A stretch of 64,000 nt of DNA from Bradyrhizobium hipponense. Lineage in GTDB: Bacteria > Pseudomonadota > Alphaproteobacteria > Rhizobiales > Xanthobacteraceae. Shown here in pieces: positions 51,272-59,681 of the stretch. How positions within the stretch are numbered: position 1 is the first letter of the stretch; every line of letters begins with the position of its first letter. The DNA lies in contig NZ_VSTH01000014.1 of assembly GCF_008123965.1 (NCBI RefSeq), positions 248,001 to 312,000 of the forward strand, read 5' to 3'. The translations under genes were made by a program, and so were the position numbers. Under the pieces are notes generated by a model that was not told the DNA's origin, did not search any database, and saw only the letters and a program-made list of their open reading frames with translations.

Positions 51272-51297
51272 AAAAGGCGGGCGAAGCGGCCGGCCTT
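51272..51297 (-). terminator. Possible terminator of the outer-membrane protein gene
   Basis: On the minus strand AAAGGCCGG and CCGCCTTTTG can pair across a CGCTTCG-type loop with one mismatch, followed by TTTTG and TTTGCC. It lies about 40 nt after the stop codon at 51336. Confidence 0.4.
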
Positions 51298-51335
51298 TGT
51301 CAGATCGTAGTCGGATCTTGGCTCCTGGCGACAGC

Positions 51336-52049
51336 TCAGTAGCGCGAGGCGGACGGGCCGCCCCAGCCGAAGCGGTAATTCACACCGGCCTTGACGGTAT
51401 GCTCGTCCTCCCGGCCGCGGACGCCGACGATGTCCGCCGGGCCGGAGGTGAAGGTGGTGCTGCCGAAATTATAGTACTGGTACTCGGCCTTGGCCGACCA
51501 GTTGGGCGCGAACATGTATTCAAGGCCGGCACCGACGGTGTAGCCGTCCTTGCTGTTGCCGGTGGTGGTGAAGGCTTGCGGCACGCCGGCAATGTTGACG
51601 CCGAGGCCGTTGTTGCGCCAGGCGTAGCCGCCCTTGGCGTAGACCAGCGCCGGCCCCCAGGTGTAACCGATCCGGCCGGTCGCCGACCCGATCTGGTCGG
51701 TGTTCGACGTCACCTGCGTGCCCAGCGGGAACAGAGCACCGTTGTTGCTGGTCGGCAGCCACGAATATTGGGCTTCGACGCCCACCACCCAATTGGGCGC
51801 GAACTGGTAGTCAAAGCCGCCCTGCACGCCGCCCATGAAGCGTGCGTCGCTCGACTGGAAGCTGCTGTCGCCGGCGAACGCGCCGCCGACATGGCCGCCG
51901 ATGTAGAAACCGGTCCAATTATAGATCACCTGCGGCGGCGTGTAGGCCGGCGCCTTGGTGTAGGGGCGCGGCTGCATGTCGGCTGCTGCGGCTGGCGCTG
52001 CCAGCGCGAGCAGAGCCGCCGCGCCTAGCCAAATCGTTCTCATGCTCAT
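51336..52049 (-). CDS. Outer-membrane beta-barrel protein (Omp25/RopB-like)
   Basis: 237 residues. A signal peptide (TIWLGAAALLALAAPAAAAD) is followed by NWTGFYIGGHVGGAFAGDSS, alternating amphipathic strands (GVQGGFDYQFAPNWVVGVEA, GRIGYTWGPALVYAKGGYAW) and a C-terminal strand VKAGVNYRFGW. This is the eight-strand OmpA-like/Omp25 type of alphaproteobacteria. ATG 52049 (MSMRTIW) or 52043 may start it; both keep the signal peptide, with ACGGGG upstream. Confidence 0.92.
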   Translation of the reverse strand: MSMRTIWLGAAALLALAAPAAAADMQPRPYTKAPAYTPPQVIYNWTGFYIGGHVGGAFAGDSSFQSSDARFMGGVQGGFDYQFAPNWVVGVEAQYSWLPTSNNGALFPLGTQVTSNTDQIGSATGRIGYTWGPALVYAKGGYAWRNNGLGVNIAGVPQAFTTTGNSKDGYTVGAGLEYMFAPNWSAKAEYQYYNFGSTTFTSGPADIVGVRGREDEHTVKAGVNYRFGWGGPSASRY

Positions 52050-52329
52050 CCCCGTTCTTTCATATTCGACACTCAGCAAACAACGTGGCGTGAATTGGGT
52101 TGCTTCGCGGCGATGCCGGAACGTTGATCGTCCGCAACTGTGACAGGGCGGCAACAAGCCGATTTTGTTCCGTCACGTCCCGCCTGTGCCGACAGATTTT
52201 GTCCTCTGCGCGAGGTCTGCCGTAACAATTTGTCGCGAGGCGAAACAACCCGTTCAAAGCTCGCCACAATGTGATCCAGCACTCCGGCAGGCGCTGTTCT
52301 AGCACCCGGCGATGAAGGCGGGCTTTGCG

Positions 52330-52761
52330 CTATCGCGCCATCTTTTCGAGTTCCGGAAAGGGTGCGTAAACCGCTCCGGCGCAGAGCTCGCTGGCGCGAT
52401 CGACGACGCGGTCCGCCCGGCCGTTGACGAAGACCACGGCGCGCTCGCGCATTCCCTTGTAGTTGCCGTCGGTCTCGCGTGGCGCGAAGTGCAGGCAGCT
52501 CACGTAAAACTGCCGGCCGCCGACCTCGCGCAATACGGGCTCGGCCATGCCAGCGTCGCGAACGCCGACCGGGTTATTCAGATAGGTGCGCATGAGCGCC
52601 AGCGTGTCGCTGCGGAAATTATCGGGGAACGGTTGCGGACCTGCGTCCGCCAGGGACGGACGGCCGCCGTCGCTGCCAAAACATGCCGCAAGCGCCAGCG
52701 GCAGTACGAGGATCGCCACACGTTTCGCCAATCGCCTCACGGAATCGAATTCTCCCGCCAA
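52330..52761 (-). CDS. Lipoprotein of unknown function
   Basis: 143 residues. A basic start (RRLAKR) and hydrophobic stretch (VAILVLPLALAAC) end in a lipobox (LAAC), so the protein is probably lipid-anchored. The mature part (DTLALMRTYLNNPVGVRDAG, REVGGRQFYVSCLHFAPRET) contains a YVSCLHF motif and a second Cys (SELCAGAVYAPFP). No known enzyme domain. Confidence 0.82.
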   Translation of the reverse strand: MAGEFDSVRRLAKRVAILVLPLALAACFGSDGGRPSLADAGPQPFPDNFRSDTLALMRTYLNNPVGVRDAGMAEPVLREVGGRQFYVSCLHFAPRETDGNYKGMRERAVVFVNGRADRVVDRASELCAGAVYAPFPELEKMAR

Positions 52762-52851
52762 TCAGTCCCGGCGACGTTCTAGCCCCAAGGTTAGGCAAAG
52801 GGAATTCGGTCCTGCCCGCAACGCTGGCGAATAGCGCACCGGCCCGCCGCC

Positions 52852-52877
52852 GGTGCCTGCGCTTTCGCGCAGGCACC
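52852..52877 (-). other. Strong hairpin with GAAA tetraloop downstream of a secreted-protein gene
   Basis: A perfect 11-bp stem (GGTGCCTGCGC, GCGCAGGCACC) closes TTTC on the plus strand or GAAA on the minus strand. The GNRA loop on the minus strand and its place 76 nt after the minus-strand gene ending at 52953 suggest a stable 3'-end structure. No T-run follows. Confidence 0.6.
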
Positions 52878-52952
52878 AAGACGACAGGCCGGCCTGAATT
52901 CCGCGCGCGGCGGCGGGGCAATGCGGGGGATGCCGCCGCGCGGGTTCAGTCG

Positions 52953-53312
52953 TTAGCTACGCTTGTCGGCGGTCGCCGGCTTGGTGAGGTCCGGCTGCGC
53001 CTTCAGCGACTTCTTGGCCGACACCTGCTTGTGGTGATGGCGGTGCGTGCGCACGCTCTTGTGCTCGTCGGGCGTGACGGCGGCGTTGGCGTTCATGGCC
53101 TTCACCTTGGAGTCCGCCTTGACGTCGGCGGCCTTCGTATCGGCCTTGACGCCGGCGGCCGGCTTCGCGGCCGTGTTCGACACCTTGGTCTGGCTCTGGT
53201 CCGCCTTGATCACCGGCGCGGTCGTGGTGGTGGTTTTGCCGGTCTCGGCCGCGATGGCCGGGGCTGCGATGACGGACGCTGCAAGCAAGGCTGCGGAAAT
53301 GGTCTTCAACAT
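52953..53312 (-). CDS. Secreted Lys/His/Thr-rich protein
   Basis: 119 residues. A signal peptide (TISAALLAASVIAAPAIAAE) is followed by low-complexity Lys/Ala/Thr sequence (KADTKAADVKADSKVKAMNA) and a basic His-rich patch (HKSVRTHRHHHKQVSAKKSL). The His cluster could bind metals, but no fold is recognisable. GGAG lies 6 nt before ATG 53312. Periplasmic; function unknown. Confidence 0.8.
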   Translation of the reverse strand: MLKTISAALLAASVIAAPAIAAETGKTTTTTAPVIKADQSQTKVSNTAAKPAAGVKADTKAADVKADSKVKAMNANAAVTPDEHKSVRTHRHHHKQVSAKKSLKAQPDLTKPATADKRS

Positions 53313-53542
53313 GGTGGTCTCCTCTGTGAAGGATCTTGAGGCGGCGCCCTTTGCCAACCCTTCGATCGTGGGTGGGAGCCTAGGCGGCGCGCACTGAACC
53401 CAATCTGAAGCCGGCTGCAGGCTTTCGTTCATCTCGATGACAAGTTTGTCATCTGTGGCCGGGCGGAATGTTTTGGCCCGTCGGGTGTTCCGGTCTTCAG
53501 GCAATCGTGTAGGATCGCCACGTTCCATACGGGAGAAGATGA

Positions 53543-54082
53543 ATGCGCAAACTTTCCATGCTTCTGGTACCGGGACTTGTCTCGATGGCGCTGGCCGCCG
53601 GACCGGTGCTGACCAGCGCCTACGCCGCCGGCAGCGACGAGCCCTCGCCGCCGAAATCGGACACCTCGACCAAGAAGTCGAAGAAGAAGAGCTCCTCCGT
53701 CAGCGATCCCAAATTCCTTGCCGCCTATCGCACCGCCTACACCACCATCTACGATGGCCACGACTACACCGGCGCGATCGACCAGCTGAAGTCGCTCAAG
53801 CGCGACGATGTCGCCGACGTTGCCAATTTGATCGGCTACTCTTATCGCAAGCTCGGCGATTATCCGTCGTCGAAGGTCTATTACGAGCTGGCGCTGAAGG
53901 ACGATCCGAACCACGTGCGGACCTGGCAGTATTATGGGCTCTGGCAGCTCGAGCAGGGCAACCGCGAACAGGCACAATATCATCTGAACAAGATCGCCTC
54001 GCTCGCCGGCACCGACAGCTCCGAATATCGCTCGCTCGCCGCGGCGCTCGACAAGCCGACCGGCACGACGCTGGTTTACTAA
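53543..54082 (+). CDS. TPR-repeat periplasmic protein
   Basis: 179 residues. A signal peptide (LVPGLVSMALAAGPVLTSAY) and a Lys/Ser linker (STKKSKKKSSS) precede about two and a half tetratricopeptide repeats (YDGHDYTGAIDQLKSLKRDD, VANLIGYSYRKLGDYPSSKV, TWQYYGLWQLEQGNREQAQY). TPR domains bind protein partners. The gene stands alone before a strong terminator and is divergent from the His-rich secreted-protein gene. Confidence 0.88.
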   Translation: MRKLSMLLVPGLVSMALAAGPVLTSAYAAGSDEPSPPKSDTSTKKSKKKSSSVSDPKFLAAYRTAYTTIYDGHDYTGAIDQLKSLKRDDVADVANLIGYSYRKLGDYPSSKVYYELALKDDPNHVRTWQYYGLWQLEQGNREQAQYHLNKIASLAGTDSSEYRSLAAALDKPTGTTLVY

Positions 54083-54104
54083 GACATTCGATCTGCGAAC
54101 AACA

Positions 54105-54147
54105 AGAACCGGCAGGACCCGCGGGGGTTGTGCCGGTTCTGCTTTTT
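54105..54147 (+). terminator. Rho-independent terminator after the TPR gene
   Basis: AGAACCGGCA (54105-54114) pairs with TGCCGGTTCT (54131-54140), followed by GCTTTTT. It lies 22 nt after the stop codon. Confidence 0.85.
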
Positions 54148-54191
54148 CGGCTAGCCTTCGCGCCGCAATCCTCCCTTAGAATTGGTGCGCA

Positions 54192-55574
54192 ATGGACGCG
54201 TGGCTACGATCCGCCGTCGACTACATCGGCTCCTGGATCGAATTCCAACTAACGACATCGCAACAGCCGGGCGTCATCGTTGCATTCGCCCATCGCGGCG
54301 AAGTTGTCGCCGAGCGCGCGTTCGGCCTCGCCAATCTCGACACCGGCGAAAAACTCACCTCGCGTCACCGCTTCCGTATCGCCTCGCACTCGAAGAGCTT
54401 CACCTCGGCCGGCATCATGAAGCTGCGCGAGCAGCGCAAGATCCGGCTCGACGATCCCGTCGGCGACTATATCAGCGGCCTGCATCCGCGCGTTGCCGAG
54501 ACGACGATTGCACAGGTGCTCTCGCATAGCGCAGGGCTGACGCGGGACGGCGCCGATTCCGGCCAGTTCATCGACAGCCGCCCCTATCTGACCCAGAGCG
54601 AGCTGCGCGCAGAACTGAAGCTGCCGACCGCGATCGAGCCCGGCACACGCTTCAAATATTCCAACCACGGTTTTGGCCTGATCGGCCTCGTCATCGAAGC
54701 CGTGACGAAGGAGCCCTACGCCGTCTGGATCAAGCGCGAGATCATCGCGCCCGCGGGCCTGCGCGAGACCGAACCCAACGCGCTGCTTCCCAGGGGGACG
54801 CCGTTCGCGCGCGGCCACACGCGAAAGCTGCCGCTGGGCGAGCGATGCGTGATTCCCGGCGACAATCCGGCCCACGCGATGGCGTCCGCCGCGGGCTTCG
54901 TCGCGACCGCCGCCGATACGGCGCGTTTCTTCGCCCAGCTTGCGCCCAATGCAAGCAAGAGCGTGCTATCGGTCGCGAGCCGCCGCGAAATGACGCGGCA
55001 TCATTGGCGCGTCCCGCAAAGCTTTGAGGCCTATTACGGCCTCGGCGTCAACGCCGGCAAGACCGACGGCTGGGACTGGTTCGGCCATGGCGGCGGTTTT
55101 CAGGGCTATATCTCCCGGACCTGCTCGATCCCCGCTTGCGAGCTCGCGATCAGCATCCTGAGCAACTCCATTGACGGTGCGGCACCATTCTGGATGGACG
55201 GCGCGATGCAGATCTTGCGCGTCTTCCAGACCCGCGGCGCGCCCGACCGCGGCGTACGCGACTGGACCGGCCGCTGGTGGACAATCTGGGGCGCCACCGA
55301 CCTGGTGCCGATCGGCAACCGCGTGCTCCTCGCCAATCCGCAATTCAACAATCCGTTCATGGATGCCGCCGAGATCGAGGTGACCGGCCGCGACACCGGC
55401 AAGCTCGCCTCGGCCGCCGGATACTCCAGCCACGGCGAGCCGGTGCGCCGCGTCCGTGACAAGCGTGGCAAGGTGAGCGGCATCTGGCTCGCAGGTGCCA
55501 ACGTCAAGCCGGAGCGAATCGTCGCCCGCGAGATCGCGCGGCGATACAAGCCGCGAAAACGCCGGCCTGTTTAA
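54192..55574 (+). CDS. Serine hydrolase, beta-lactamase class C/PBP4-like family
   Basis: 460 residues. The nucleophile motif SHSK (FRIASHSKSF) is the SxxK of the family, YSNHGFG is the YxN motif, and GHGGGFQGYIS lies at the expected third-motif place. The C-terminal part (from about residue 365) is a separate beta-rich domain. No signal peptide is seen, suggesting cytoplasmic esterase or peptidase activity rather than antibiotic resistance. The substrate is unknown. Confidence 0.9.
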   Translation: MDAWLRSAVDYIGSWIEFQLTTSQQPGVIVAFAHRGEVVAERAFGLANLDTGEKLTSRHRFRIASHSKSFTSAGIMKLREQRKIRLDDPVGDYISGLHPRVAETTIAQVLSHSAGLTRDGADSGQFIDSRPYLTQSELRAELKLPTAIEPGTRFKYSNHGFGLIGLVIEAVTKEPYAVWIKREIIAPAGLRETEPNALLPRGTPFARGHTRKLPLGERCVIPGDNPAHAMASAAGFVATAADTARFFAQLAPNASKSVLSVASRREMTRHHWRVPQSFEAYYGLGVNAGKTDGWDWFGHGGGFQGYISRTCSIPACELAISILSNSIDGAAPFWMDGAMQILRVFQTRGAPDRGVRDWTGRWWTIWGATDLVPIGNRVLLANPQFNNPFMDAAEIEVTGRDTGKLASAAGYSSHGEPVRRVRDKRGKVSGIWLAGANVKPERIVAREIARRYKPRKRRPV

Positions 55575-55579
55575 TCGGA

Positions 55580-55671
55580 GCATGATCTCCGCGCAAACGC
55601 GTTCCGCGTTTGTCGCGACGGAAAGCCGCTGCGCACTTTGCGCTAACGCAGCCCTTCGGTCCGGATCATGC
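55580..55671. repeat. Bradyrhizobium-type intergenic palindromic repeat, long form
   Basis: GCATGATC (55580-55587) and GATCATGC (55664-55671) bound a 92-bp unit with internal inverted parts (CGCAAACGCG and CGCGTTTG). It fills the space between the convergent serine hydrolase and S10 peptidase genes and may act as a two-way transcript end. Confidence 0.82.
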
Positions 55672-55672
55672 C

Positions 55673-57232
55673 CTACTCCCTGATCAGCGCCTCGACCTCA
55701 CTGCGAAACGCCTGCCGCGAGCCGTCGTGTGAATAGAACATGTGGCCGCCGGGATAGACGACGAACTTCACGCGTTGCGTCGCAAAGGCCGGAAGTTGGT
55801 CGAGCACCCGCTTCGTTCCGAAATAGGGCGTGGCGAGATCGAACAGGCCGTGCGCGACGAGCACGTTCAGCTTCGCATCGGTGGCCAGGATCTGGCGCAA
55901 CTCCGACACCGATTGCGGCGGGCTGATGCCATTGCCGAAATCCCAATTGCGCTCGACGGCGCCGTTCAAAATTTCATAAGAGCCGTCGGGCCGCCAGTTG
56001 AGCTTGCGTGTCAGGACGTCGACCGCAGCACTCGTCAGCGGCGCCTGAAGCGCATCGCCTGAGGGATCGCCGAACCGGGAGTTGCCCGAATCCGGATAGG
56101 GATCGAAGCCGCGGACGGAGGCGTCGTAGCGCCCGGTCACTTTGCCGTTCTTGCGGTCCAGTTCGCGGCGGAATTCACCGACGTCGAAGCGGCCGGCGAC
56201 CCTGCGGCTCACCGCCTGGTCGATGCCGGTTAGGCCAGCGACTTTGTCGGCAAGACGGTTGGTGGCCTCCTTGTCCGCCTCGCCCTTGACGAGATCAGCC
56301 AGGAACTCGCCGCGTGCGTAAGCCTCGACGTCGGCAAGATCGGCGCGCGTGACCGGCCCCTTGGCTTGACGGGCCACCGCGACGTAGCTTGGCAAGGTCG
56401 CGACATATTGCAGGAGGCTGGTGCCGGCGAACTCGCGAAAGTCGAGCAATGGCGACACCAGGACAAGGCCCCTGACGCCGACGCCGTGCTGGAGCTGCAG
56501 CTGGCGCACGACCTTCGGTCCGCGAATGCCTCCATAGCTCTCGCCCGCGACGTATTTCGGCGAGACCAGGCGGTCGTGCTTCTCGAGCCAGCGGCGGATC
56601 ACGAGCGCGATCGAGTTGACGTCGCCATCGACCGAATAGAACCGTTTTCGTGCGTCGTCTCCACTTGCGGCGAAGCGGCTGTAGCCAGTGCCGACGGGAT
56701 CGATGAAGACGAGATCGGTGAAGTCGAGCCAGGTCTCCGCGTTTGGCTTCACCTCGGGCGACGCCGATGGCGACAGCGCTTCGCCGTCGAGCGGCAGCCG
56801 CCACGGCCCGGCAGCGCCGAACTGGAGCCACGCCGACGATGCACCGGGCCCGCCGTTGAACAGGAACGTGACCGGGCGCGTGGCGCGGTCGGCGCCGTCG
56901 AGCTCGTAGGAGGTGGTGGCGATGTCGGCGAGCGGCTCCCTCTTCTCGTCGAACACGCGGATCGAGCCGGCGGTCGCGGCGAAGTTGAGCGTCCGCCCGG
57001 GCAGATCGAGCGTCTGCCTGGTGGTCGAATCCGCCGGGAGACGGTGCGGCTCGGCAGCAGATGCCGACGCGTTCTGCGCGCCAGCGCCTCGCCCGCCCTT
57101 CTGGCCGGTTGGCGCCGTTGCCTCGGAGCGCGGCTGCGGCGGATCATCCGCGCGCGCAAAACCTGCAAAGGCGAATGCAGATACTGCCAGCACCAGCCCC
57201 GTTCGGCGCAGCGCCGACCAACGCATCACCAT
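55673..57232 (-). CDS. Peptidase S10 family serine carboxypeptidase-like protein
   Basis: 519 residues. A signal peptide (GLVLAVSAFAFAGFARAD) is followed by FLFNGGPGASSAW (oxyanion region), FIDPVGTGYSRF, the nucleophile Ser in VAGESYGGIRGPKV, and the catalytic His in YPGGHMFYSHD. Serine carboxypeptidases remove C-terminal residues; this secreted one is probably periplasmic. A Gly/Ala-rich linker (about 40-60) precedes the catalytic domain. ATG 57232 is chosen for the signal peptide. Confidence 0.92.
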   Translation of the reverse strand: MVMRWSALRRTGLVLAVSAFAFAGFARADDPPQPRSEATAPTGQKGGRGAGAQNASASAAEPHRLPADSTTRQTLDLPGRTLNFAATAGSIRVFDEKREPLADIATTSYELDGADRATRPVTFLFNGGPGASSAWLQFGAAGPWRLPLDGEALSPSASPEVKPNAETWLDFTDLVFIDPVGTGYSRFAASGDDARKRFYSVDGDVNSIALVIRRWLEKHDRLVSPKYVAGESYGGIRGPKVVRQLQLQHGVGVRGLVLVSPLLDFREFAGTSLLQYVATLPSYVAVARQAKGPVTRADLADVEAYARGEFLADLVKGEADKEATNRLADKVAGLTGIDQAVSRRVAGRFDVGEFRRELDRKNGKVTGRYDASVRGFDPYPDSGNSRFGDPSGDALQAPLTSAAVDVLTRKLNWRPDGSYEILNGAVERNWDFGNGISPPQSVSELRQILATDAKLNVLVAHGLFDLATPYFGTKRVLDQLPAFATQRVKFVVYPGGHMFYSHDGSRQAFRSEVEALIRE

Positions 57233-57550
57233 GACGATTCTCCCTGCCCGGCCGGACTCGCACATCATCGCTTGCCGGCCAGCGCTGGCCAAAGTTCTAG
57301 CCGTCAATTGCGACGGTTTGGGGGATCCAAAGCGCCTGGTTGAATTTGCGCACTGGGTCAGCCCGTCCGATCTGGATCATGGCACGGCCCCAGCCAATTC
57401 GAGCCGATTTTTTACCCTGAATCGAGACGGGTGGCCATCCGACCCGCCGCCGGTTTGCTTTCAAGGGACTGTCATCCTCGACAATACAGGCCGAGGTGTA
57501 TAGACGAGCCCGGCGGAACTTTCTCGAGCCAGCGGCCCTGCCCGGAAGCC
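57233..57550. other. Divergent intergenic region between S10 peptidase and nadK
   Basis: 318 bp with no supported gene. It should hold the promoters of both genes; no strong palindrome was found. Confidence 0.5.
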
Positions 57551-58330
57551 ATGACCAAGCCCTCGCGATATGACCGGATCGCCTTCGTCGCCAGCCCGAG
57601 CACCGAGGCGCAGGTCGCCTTCGGCCAGCTCACAAAAAACTACGGCAATTGCGATCCAAACGAGGCCGACGTCGTGGTGGCGCTCGGCGGCGACGGGCTG
57701 ATGCTCCAGACGCTGCATCAGCACATGCGCACTGGAAAGCCGATTTACGGCATGCACCGCGGCACGGTCGGCTTCCTGATGAACGAGTACGCGACGCACG
57801 ATCTGCGCGCACGGCTCGAGGCAGCACAGGAGTCCGAGATCCATCCACTCTTGATGCGCGCCACCGACGTCAGCGACCGTGTCCACCTGCATCATGCCAT
57901 CAACGAAGTCGCCCTGTTCCGGCAGACCCATCAGGCGGCGCGCCTGCGGATCCTGATCGACGAACGCGAGCGCATGACCGAGCTGATCGCCGACGGCATC
58001 ATGGTGGCGACGCCGGCGGGCTCGACCGCTTACAATCTGTCTGCCCAGGGGCCGATTTTGCCGATCAACGCCGCCCTGCTGGCGCTGACGCCAATCAGCG
58101 CCTTCCGGCCGCGCCGCTGGCGCGGCGCGCTGCTGCCCAACACGGCCTATGTCGTGATCGAGGTGCTGGAAGACGACAAGCGCCCCGTCGCGGCAGTCGC
58201 CGACCACGATGAGGTGCGCGACGTCCGCCGCGTCGAGGTCCTGTCCGACAGGACCATCTCGATGCGGATGCTGTTCGATCCCGGCCACAGCCTGGAAGAG
58301 CGCATTCTGCGCGAGCAGTTCGGCTCCTGA
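57551..58330 (+). CDS. nadK: NAD kinase
   Basis: 259 residues. The GGDG motif ([12 protein letters not shown]), the NE pair ([11 protein letters not shown]) and the glycine-rich [15 protein letters not shown] region are NAD-kinase signatures. It makes NADP from NAD and ATP (or polyphosphate) in the cytoplasm. The length is typical of alphaproteobacteria. It lies about 100 bp upstream of a response-regulator gene in the same direction. Confidence 0.95.
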   Translation: MTKPSRYDRIAFVASPSTEAQVAFGQLTKNYGNCDPNEADVVVALGGDGLMLQTLHQHMRTGKPIYGMHRGTVGFLMNEYATHDLRARLEAAQESEIHPLLMRATDVSDRVHLHHAINEVALFRQTHQAARLRILIDERERMTELIADGIMVATPAGSTAYNLSAQGPILPINAALLALTPISAFRPRRWRGALLPNTAYVVIEVLEDDKRPVAAVADHDEVRDVRRVEVLSDRTISMRMLFDPGHSLEERILREQFGS

Positions 58331-58427
58331 GGGACCTGCCCGGCGCCTGCCGGTGCCCGGTCGCAACGCTTCGTTAACCCTCGGCGCGATATGGTTAATA
58401 AAAGTTGACCACTTCGGCCCGGGCGCC

Positions 58428-58973
58428 ATGTTCCGCATCGATTTCAACAAGCTGCGCTTCCTCGTCTGTGACGACAATCCGCACATGCGCCGCATCCTGC
58501 GGACTCTGTTGCATTCGTTTGGCGCGCGCGAAGTCTATGAGGCGGAGGACGGTGCGACTGCGCTGGAAATGTACAGCCACTACGTGCCCGACATCGTCAT
58601 CACCGACTGGGCGATGCCCATCTTCGACGGGCTCGAGCTGGCGCAGATGATCCGGCAGCCGGACTCCAAGGGCAATCCCTACGCGCCGATAATCATGCTG
58701 ACCGGTCATTCCGAGAAGCGGCGCGTCACGGTCGCGCGCGATGCCGGCGTCACCGAATTTCTGGCCAAGCCGATCTCGGCCAAGGGCCTCTACCAGCGCA
58801 TCCTCAACGTGGTCGCCAGTCCCCGCCCCTTCATCAAGACCAAGACCTATTTCGGTCCGGACCGGCGCCGCAACACCAGCTCTGCCTATATGGGCCCCGA
58901 GCGCCGCGTCGGCGAAAAGCACGAGGTGCTCCAGCAACCTTCGCTGCTCGACAAGGCCCGCTCCTCCATCTAG
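58428..58973 (+). CDS. CheY-like response regulator with C-terminal extension
   Basis: 181 residues. The receiver domain (about 8-130) has the acidic pair (VCDDN), phospho-acceptor Asp (VITDWAMP), Thr (MLTGHS) and Lys (LAKPIS). No DNA-binding output follows; the tail holds two short repeats of a GPDRRR/GPERRV pattern. An HPt protein gene lies 23 nt downstream, so the two probably exchange phosphate. No histidine kinase is nearby. Confidence 0.92.
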   Translation: MFRIDFNKLRFLVCDDNPHMRRILRTLLHSFGAREVYEAEDGATALEMYSHYVPDIVITDWAMPIFDGLELAQMIRQPDSKGNPYAPIIMLTGHSEKRRVTVARDAGVTEFLAKPISAKGLYQRILNVVASPRPFIKTKTYFGPDRRRNTSSAYMGPERRVGEKHEVLQQPSLLDKARSSI

Positions 58974-58996
58974 CGCAACGTCTCGAGGCAGACATC

Positions 58997-59569
58997 ATGG
59001 CGAAGAACGGCGCAAAGGACATCGAGGTCAAGGCCTTCGCCACGCATCAATTGATCACGCAGCCAAATCCGCTGCGCAAGGTGCTGCGCCGGGTCGAAGA
59101 CAAGGACGATCCGGTCGGCCGCGCCGAGCAGGCGCTGGCCGGCCTCTCCGGCGAGTTCAAGGACTGGATGGCGACTGAGGTCAACCGGCTTTCGGCCGCC
59201 TACGTCGCCATCCGCAATGACGGCTTCACCAAGGACAGGCGCGACGAGCTGTTCCGCGCCGCGCATGACATCAAGGGCGACGCTGCGACGTTCGGCTATC
59301 CGTCGGCGGCGGCAATCGCCGAGAGCCTGTGCCGCGTCATCGAGCACGCGCCTGATTTCGAGAAAGTGCCGGCCGAGCTGTTCACGCACCACATCAACGC
59401 CATCCTGGCCATCGCGCACGAGAACACAAAGCTCGACAGCATCAGCGTCTCCGCCGAGCTCAGCCGCCGCCTGCGCAACGTCGCCGACGATTATCTTGCC
59501 CACGTCAACCGCGACCGCCCCGAGCATCTCGAGGCGATCTTCGCACCGAGCATCGTGCCGGCGGAGTAG
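58997..59569 (+). CDS. HPt-domain phosphotransfer protein
   Basis: 190 residues. The phospho-His lies in RAAHDIKGDAATFGYPSAAA, a classical HPt motif, preceded and followed by helices. It is a shuttle between a hybrid kinase and a response regulator, probably the CheY-like protein encoded just upstream. The N-terminal 60 residues are charged and of unknown role. ATG 58997 is chosen because it follows the regulator's stop by 23 nt. Confidence 0.92.
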   Translation: MAKNGAKDIEVKAFATHQLITQPNPLRKVLRRVEDKDDPVGRAEQALAGLSGEFKDWMATEVNRLSAAYVAIRNDGFTKDRRDELFRAAHDIKGDAATFGYPSAAAIAESLCRVIEHAPDFEKVPAELFTHHINAILAIAHENTKLDSISVSAELSRRLRNVADDYLAHVNRDRPEHLEAIFAPSIVPAE

Positions 59570-59580
59570 CTCTCTCTTCT

Positions 59581-59660
59581 CGTCATTGCGAGCGCAGCGA
59601 AGCAATCCAGAGTCTTTCCGCGGAGGGATTCTGGATTGCTTCGCTGCGCTCGCAATGACG
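59581..59660. repeat. Large inverted repeat (TCATTGCGAGCGCAGCGAAGC family)
   Basis: A perfect 31-bp inverted repeat (59581-59611 and 59630-59660) with an 18-nt loop. I recognise it as an interspersed Bradyrhizobium/Rhodopseudomonas palindrome. It lies between convergent genes and could end both transcripts. Confidence 0.9.
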
Positions 59661-59681
59661 GAGCTTGCGGGTCGGCCTGAA

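Noticed and set aside
51260..51300. Repeated ACAAAAGGC units suggesting a short direct-repeat array
   Set aside because: Only two imperfect copies are present, better explained as part of the 3' region of the outer-membrane protein gene. No CRISPR array was seen anywhere in the window.
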